Source of the DNA: UBA9647 sp049522195 | Lineage (GTDB): Bacteria; Bacteroidota; Ignavibacteria; UBA10030 | Length of the DNA: 29,720 nt | NCBI GenBank assembly: GCA_049522195.1 | Contig: JBEKOB010000049.1 | Coordinates: forward strand, 1 to 29,720 | Direction of reading: 5' to 3' | Part shown: piece after piece, positions 25,635 through 29,720 of the stretch | Position numbering within the stretch: the first letter of the stretch is position 1 | Layout: each line of letters starts with the position of its first letter | Program-made: the position numbers and the translations under genes | Notes under the pieces: generated by a model | What the model saw: only the letters and a program-made list of their open reading frames with translations | Databases searched by the model: none | Told to the model about the DNA's origin: nothing

Positions 25635-26870
25635 TCAATTGTCCTGCCGTTGTGGCAATCTGATAGGCTCGAGCTGATCTTTGAATTTGACAATCAGTTC
25701 TTTCAGAGCCTTCAGATTTTCATCTCCGTTGCGCAGTTTTTCAACTTCCCATGTGGGTGGAATTCTCATGGGAGCGAGCTCTGCAGCTTCCAAAAGGTGG
25801 GCAGCAGTTTCAGCAATATCCAATCCATCCTTCCAGGTTCTGGCAGAATCTTTAAGCCAGGTATAGCTGCTATCGACGACCCTCGTAACCCAGCCCTCTC
25901 GATCCGGCACCGCGGGCAATATATCTGCAGTTCGTTTGCGGAAGAAACCCATGATTGCAGCGGCGATTGAAGGATCACGAACGCTCCCATCTTCATAAAA
26001 TACGCCGTGAACGGGACCCCATCCTTCACGGACGATCATCAATTCCCAAACATACCACCCTACTTTTGCTTTCATGTGTTCCTGGAGGGTTATGTCGTAC
26101 GGATTGGCACGGCAAATACATCCAATTTCACCATTGATCAAAGGCTTGCGTACTTTTGCAGCAAATTCTTTTGCCCGACTGATATTCTTTCTGATCAGTT
26201 CGCGAGTAGGCATATAGTCGTGAAACTGGAGTACATCAACGTAGTCTGCCAGTTCAATCATACCATCCACAAAAGCCATCCCGATTGTAACAGGAGTGTT
26301 ATGATCGAGCTCATGGAAAGTCTTTGCCATGAATTTTGCGTTTTCAAATTTCGTCCAGACCATTTCTTTGGGAGCTGTAGGCCAGTCAGGTTCATTCATT
26401 ACGTCCCACATTTTCAGTCCGGGCTCATCCGAAATTGCATTGACAAGGAACTGCACCCACGCTCTTCCCCGTGAACGCAGCGCAGTGTCCTTTACCCATG
26501 GACCGCTACCAACCACCGGCATGACTCCGATATCTCTCCTGTAACATTCGCGCAGGAAGTGTCTGAGTTTAGCCGGAAGAGCTTCCTTATCCTCAGTGTA
26601 CAAAGCATAGGGAACAAAAACGCGCACTTGATTCAGGTTGAGACTTTTTGCCAGGTTTAGATCGAACGCAATTGTCGACGTATCATACTTGATCCACCAG
26701 CCGATATGATGCCGCGGCGAAACTCCATTTGCAGGAGTATAGTTGAATCCCCGAATGAGCGACGGATCTCTTGGTCCTGTGAAATCAAACCTTGAAAGCT
26801 TTTGCGGACCCGCGCTCCCTGTAGCAATCAGAACGAAAAGAAGAACGATGCTGACGATTGACATTTTCAT
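25635..26870 (-). CDS. GH5-like clan GH-A hydrolase
   Basis: A 411-residue exported single-domain TIM barrel. The signal peptide covers about residues 1-21 (to ATGSAGPQ). RGFNYTPANGV opens the barrel. Glu160 in KMWDVMNEPDW is the probable acid/base and Glu248 in PLINGEIGC the nucleophile; YVDVLQFHDYMP supplies the conserved histidine. The pattern is clan GH-A, family 5 or a close relative. Cellulase, mannanase, xylanase and xyloglucanase cannot be told apart by eye. It has a C-terminal helical extension (about 350-411) and no CBM or T9SS tail, unlike the other GH5-like enzyme in the window. ATG 26870 has CTGAGG upstream and opens the signal peptide, so an extension to 26960, which would overlap nothing useful, is rejected. 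It lies 106 bp after GH31. Confidence 0.82.
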   Translation of the reverse strand: MKMSIVSIVLLFVLIATGSAGPQKLSRFDFTGPRDPSLIRGFNYTPANGVSPRHHIGWWIKYDTSTIAFDLNLAKSLNLNQVRVFVPYALYTEDKEALPAKLRHFLRECYRRDIGVMPVVGSGPWVKDTALRSRGRAWVQFLVNAISDEPGLKMWDVMNEPDWPTAPKEMVWTKFENAKFMAKTFHELDHNTPVTIGMAFVDGMIELADYVDVLQFHDYMPTRELIRKNISRAKEFAAKVRKPLINGEIGCICRANPYDITLQEHMKAKVGWYVWELMIVREGWGPVHGVFYEDGSVRDPSIAAAIMGFFRKRTADILPAVPDREGWVTRVVDSSYTWLKDSARTWKDGLDIAETAAHLLEAAELAPMRIPPTWEVEKLRNGDENLKALKELIVKFKDQLEPIRLPQRQDN

Positions 26871-26904
26871 ATGTTCAGCCTCAGGTTGTCTAGCAGTGGA
26901 AGTT

Positions 26905-26921
26905 GAGAGCGCGACGCTCTC
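26905..26921. repeat. Perfect 7-bp hairpin between GH31 and GH5-like genes
   Basis: GAGAGCG and CGCTCTC pair perfectly around CGA. There is no T-run on either side, so it is not a classical terminator; an operator or mRNA-stability hairpin is possible. Confidence 0.45.
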
Positions 26922-26976
26922 GATACCGCTTCGGTCCGTACTATGGACTTGCCTTGGCAATGTGTTGGTTCAGATG

Positions 26977-29595
26977 CTAACGCAACACCATGCCTGTCTC
27001 AGTGCCATCGTATTTCACCACCTTGTCAACATTGGTCGTCGCAGCTACCCCCGTCCCATGATCCGGAGCCACGACAACGATGCGAAACGTCCTGGTTTTG
27101 GCCATCCCGGGGAAGTCTCCCGATCGCTTGCCGATGGTAAGCGTGTGCGTACTGTCGTTCCACCTGAATTCGATAGTCGAATACAGTCCCTTTTCATACT
27201 CATAGCCGTCGTTCTCATCCTCATAGAGGGCAAACTCAGCGTTGGCACCGGGATAGATTCTGATCTCAACAGAGTCGCTCCGTTCAGTGGAATATTGAAT
27301 GAACGGTCCCATCGGAACAATGGATCCTGATCTAACCATCAGCGGAATCCTGTCCAGAGGAGCGGCAACCTCCATCTTCTGGCGTCCGTCGAAGCGTTTG
27401 CCGGTCCAGAAATCATACCAGGAAGCTGTACCGGGCAGGTAGACGCTCCAATCTTGCACATTGGGTTCGGTCACCGGAGCAACCAGGAATGCTTTGCCAA
27501 ACATGTACTCGAAAGATTGATTCAACGCAGAAGTGTCTTGTCTGAAGTCCATGACCAGCGGTCGCATCATGGTTGAATTGTTTTTCGTCACCTGCCACGC
27601 TTCGGAATAAATGTACGGGAGGAGTCGATACCGAACGTCCAGCATCTTTCGCATGTTGGCCTCAACTTCCTGTCCGTAATGCCAGGGCTCGGTTTCCGAT
27701 TGGTAACCGTGAATTCGAAAGATGGGATTGAAGGCGCCCCACTGATACCAGCGAGTGAGCAGGTCGTGGTATTTCTTGTCCGTGTATTGCGAGGGTCCTG
27801 GTCGGAAGAAGCCCCCGATGTCAGTTGTCCAGTATGGCAGCCCGGTGATCGTGTAGTTGAGTCCCGCCACAATCTGTCGTTTGAAGCCATCCCACGTTCC
27901 ATTGACATCACCCGACCAGTTGATCGTACCGTAACGCTGTTGGCCAAGAAAGGCCGAACGGGTCAGGATGCAGACTCGTTTGTCGGATGTTGTCATGCGC
28001 TGCCCCTCGTACACCGCCTGACTCACAAACAGCGGATACGTAAGACGATAGAAATCTCCTAATCCGAGGTATGTGCGTTTTCCTTTCAGGCCGTCGTTTT
28101 CCGGTTCAGTAGCATCCATCCACCATGAGTCGACACCATAGGAAAACAGATTCTCGTTCAAAGTATTCCAGTACGTTTGCCTTGTGACCGGATTGAAATA
28201 GTCCAACCATTTACTATCCGAAACGTAGAGATTTTTCGAAACGTACTCTTTTCCAATTGCGGAATTCTTGTCCGGATTCGACCATATTGAAACGTTGAAG
28301 TGGGCATTCAGACCGTGAAGCTTGTCGATAAAACCTGCCGGATTGGAATAATTTGTTGTGTCAAATTGTGGGACACCCCAGCCATTATTGCCCCAGTATT
28401 GCCAATCCTGTACGATAACATCCACGGGGATATGTTTTTTGCGGAATTCCTCAACCGTCTCCACAAGATTTTTGCCTGATGTATAGCGCTCACGGCATTG
28501 CCAGAAGCCGTAAGCCCAGCGCGGGAGCAAGGGAACATTGCCGGCGAGGTTTCTGTATGCAGCGATAACGCTGTCAGCCGAGGGTCCATAGAGCACGATG
28601 TAATCAAGCAGCTTGGCATTGGGAGAACGGAAGGTGGTCAGATTGTCCACGCGTTTCCATGATACCCTGGGCGTGTTGCTTGATTTACAGACGACCTCAA
28701 CCTTGTGCCTGCCGGCGGCCAGATGCACAAGTGCGCCTGCGGTTGGTGGAAGCCAGTAATTGCTCTCATCGATACAGGGTTTGCCATCGATAGCGACATA
28801 GTGGCGGTTGCCCATGTCACCCAAATCGAGAAATACTGAATAGGCGCCATCCTCGGGAGCGCCAAACTCGCCCTGATACCACGTCTGGTTCTGCGATGCT
28901 CTTCCTGTCCCGGACGTTGTTGTCACATCGGCCTTTTTCTCTTCTGCGGCGGATGCATGATCCTGTTTCTCGAGCGAGAGGAAGTTGTCAGTTGGATTGA
29001 AGTCTGTAAGCCCGTATTGATGCCAGATGAGTCCGTATCCCTTGCTTGAGTATAGAAACGGAATCGAAATCTGTGAATTCACCTGCGTCAAACGGCGGGT
29101 GATTTTCTTCAAATTGTAGTGGCCATCCTGGAATTGGCCCAGTCCAAAAAGGTACTCGTCGGCAGGAGACTCAAAACTCTGTTCTGCCACGAAGCATGAT
29201 TCGCCCATGACAGAATCAGGCACTAGCTTCCGTGTTCCCGCCTTTTCGCTCAGGAATATTCTTCCCGAACTATCTTTAAAAGCTAGTCTGCCATTTTGCT
29301 TGTCGAGCGCGACAACGATGTTTCTGACTCGCACCTCGAGTGTTGAAGGTGAATCGGAGACCGTAAACCCAGGAGTCCGGACACCTGAAGTGAAGACAAG
29401 TTCTGGCATTCGCACATCGACATCTTTGAAGAACTTGATCCTAACGGCATTGTCCGTCAGGGGACAAATGCTTAGCTTTCCTTCCGGCAGAGTAATATCT
29501 ATCCTGTCGGACATGCGTTTGAAATCCTTTATGACTTGTGCCTCGCAAGGAGGCGGTAGCAGGCCGATTATCAAGAGGAGCACATGTTTCATCAT
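26977..29595 (-). CDS. GH31 alpha-xylosidase with PA14-like insert
   Basis: An 872-residue exported enzyme. Signal peptide to about residue 19 (PPPCEAQ). The N-terminal GH31 sandwich (about 30-215) is interrupted by a PA14-like segment (about 225-320, YQGEFGAPEDGAYSVFLDLG ... GRHKVEVV), an arrangement known from xyloglucan-active alpha-xylosidases such as Cellvibrio Xyl31A. The barrel (about 355-700) has VDVIVQDWQYW, the nucleophile Asp494 in SWWMDATEPE and the acid/base Asp563 in INWSGDVNGTWDG. C-terminal sandwiches end the protein. It should remove alpha-1,6-xylose from xyloglucan oligosaccharides, most likely in the periplasm since it has no sorting tail. Two tandem ATG codons (29595, 29592) are possible starts and neither has a strong ribosome site. 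It is the first complete gene of the right-hand unit, 23 bp after the partial gene at the edge. Confidence 0.92.
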   Translation of the reverse strand: MMKHVLLLIIGLLPPPCEAQVIKDFKRMSDRIDITLPEGKLSICPLTDNAVRIKFFKDVDVRMPELVFTSGVRTPGFTVSDSPSTLEVRVRNIVVALDKQNGRLAFKDSSGRIFLSEKAGTRKLVPDSVMGESCFVAEQSFESPADEYLFGLGQFQDGHYNLKKITRRLTQVNSQISIPFLYSSKGYGLIWHQYGLTDFNPTDNFLSLEKQDHASAAEEKKADVTTTSGTGRASQNQTWYQGEFGAPEDGAYSVFLDLGDMGNRHYVAIDGKPCIDESNYWLPPTAGALVHLAAGRHKVEVVCKSSNTPRVSWKRVDNLTTFRSPNAKLLDYIVLYGPSADSVIAAYRNLAGNVPLLPRWAYGFWQCRERYTSGKNLVETVEEFRKKHIPVDVIVQDWQYWGNNGWGVPQFDTTNYSNPAGFIDKLHGLNAHFNVSIWSNPDKNSAIGKEYVSKNLYVSDSKWLDYFNPVTRQTYWNTLNENLFSYGVDSWWMDATEPENDGLKGKRTYLGLGDFYRLTYPLFVSQAVYEGQRMTTSDKRVCILTRSAFLGQQRYGTINWSGDVNGTWDGFKRQIVAGLNYTITGLPYWTTDIGGFFRPGPSQYTDKKYHDLLTRWYQWGAFNPIFRIHGYQSETEPWHYGQEVEANMRKMLDVRYRLLPYIYSEAWQVTKNNSTMMRPLVMDFRQDTSALNQSFEYMFGKAFLVAPVTEPNVQDWSVYLPGTASWYDFWTGKRFDGRQKMEVAAPLDRIPLMVRSGSIVPMGPFIQYSTERSDSVEIRIYPGANAEFALYEDENDGYEYEKGLYSTIEFRWNDSTHTLTIGKRSGDFPGMAKTRTFRIVVVAPDHGTGVAATTNVDKVVKYDGTETGMVLR

Positions 29596-29618
29596 TTACT
29601 ATTAGGACATTTGTCCGG

Positions 29619-29720
29619 TTAGTGTTTTTTACGCTTTTTTCTCTCCAGAGCTTTGGATTTGACAGGTTGTGGTTCATCTGTGTCTACCTTGAGCTCTGGG
29701 TGGAAGTCTTTGACTAATCG
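29619..29720 (-). CDS. C-terminus of an unidentified protein with a basic tail
   Basis: The minus strand at the edge is open for 33 codons and stops at TAA 29621-29619. The visible residues begin RLVKDFHPELKVDTDEP and end KALERKKRKKH, a charged, lysine-rich tail. It is co-directional with GH31 and only 23 bp from it, so it may be the upstream member of the same operon. No family can be assigned from so little sequence. Confidence 0.45.
   Translation of the reverse strand, partial: RLVKDFHPELKVDTDEPQPVKSKALERKKRKKH

Noticed and set aside
1..29720. CRISPR arrays, insertion sequences, phage or plasmid genes
   Set aside because: No regularly spaced repeats, transposase motifs, terminal inverted repeats or replication genes were seen.

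Overview
The window looks like a chromosomal piece of a bacterium from the Bacteroidota/Chlorobi/Ignavibacteriota assemblage, with Ignavibacteria-like organisms the best guess. Three secreted enzymes end in a type IX secretion (T9SS type A) sorting domain of the NYPNPFNPTT...GVYxYRL...KKxxLxK kind. There is a SusC-type TonB-dependent receptor. Most genes have a good purine-rich ribosome binding site, and the one tRNA does not encode its CCA end. This placement is inferred from protein style only.

Apart from one tRNA and one gene fragment, everything is on the minus strand, so the locus reads from right to left. In transcription order it holds: the tail of an unidentified basic protein (29619-29720); a GH31 alpha-xylosidase with a PA14-like insert; a GH5-like clan GH-A hydrolase; a GH29 alpha-L-fucosidase carrying RICIN and CBM6 domains; a DUF1593 (Sde182-like) protein with a frameshifted signal peptide; a GH43; a GH127 beta-L-arabinofuranosidase; a second GH43; a GH10 xylanase; and a CE15 glucuronoyl esterase. 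An 800-bp gap with tRNA-Leu(CAG) and two decayed genes follows. Then come a GH5-like T9SS hydrolase, a GH28-like enzyme, a TonB-dependent receptor and a beta-helix T9SS protein. A strong terminator closes the cluster at 708-758, and deoC (cut by the window edge) lies beyond it.

Together this is a plant cell-wall polysaccharide degradation locus. GH10, CE15, GH43 and GH127 fit glucuronoarabinoxylan and arabinose side chains. GH31, GH29 and a GH5-like enzyme fit fucosylated xyloglucan. GH28 and the beta-helix protein fit pectin. Every enzyme starts with a signal peptide. Only three carry a T9SS sorting tail (beta-helix, GH5-like, GH10), which suggests that these act at or outside the cell surface while the others work in the periplasm. 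A TonB receptor is present but no SusD partner and no regulator is intact here.

The most unusual points are: a LacI-family C-terminal remnant and a PAP2-phosphatase remnant flanking the tRNA-Leu at the junction of two enzyme modules; a five-copy heptanucleotide repeat inside a T9SS sorting domain; a clean frameshift separating a signal peptide from its DUF1593 domain; and a 14-codon leader ORF with a perfect ribosome binding site just ahead of the SD-less GH127 gene.
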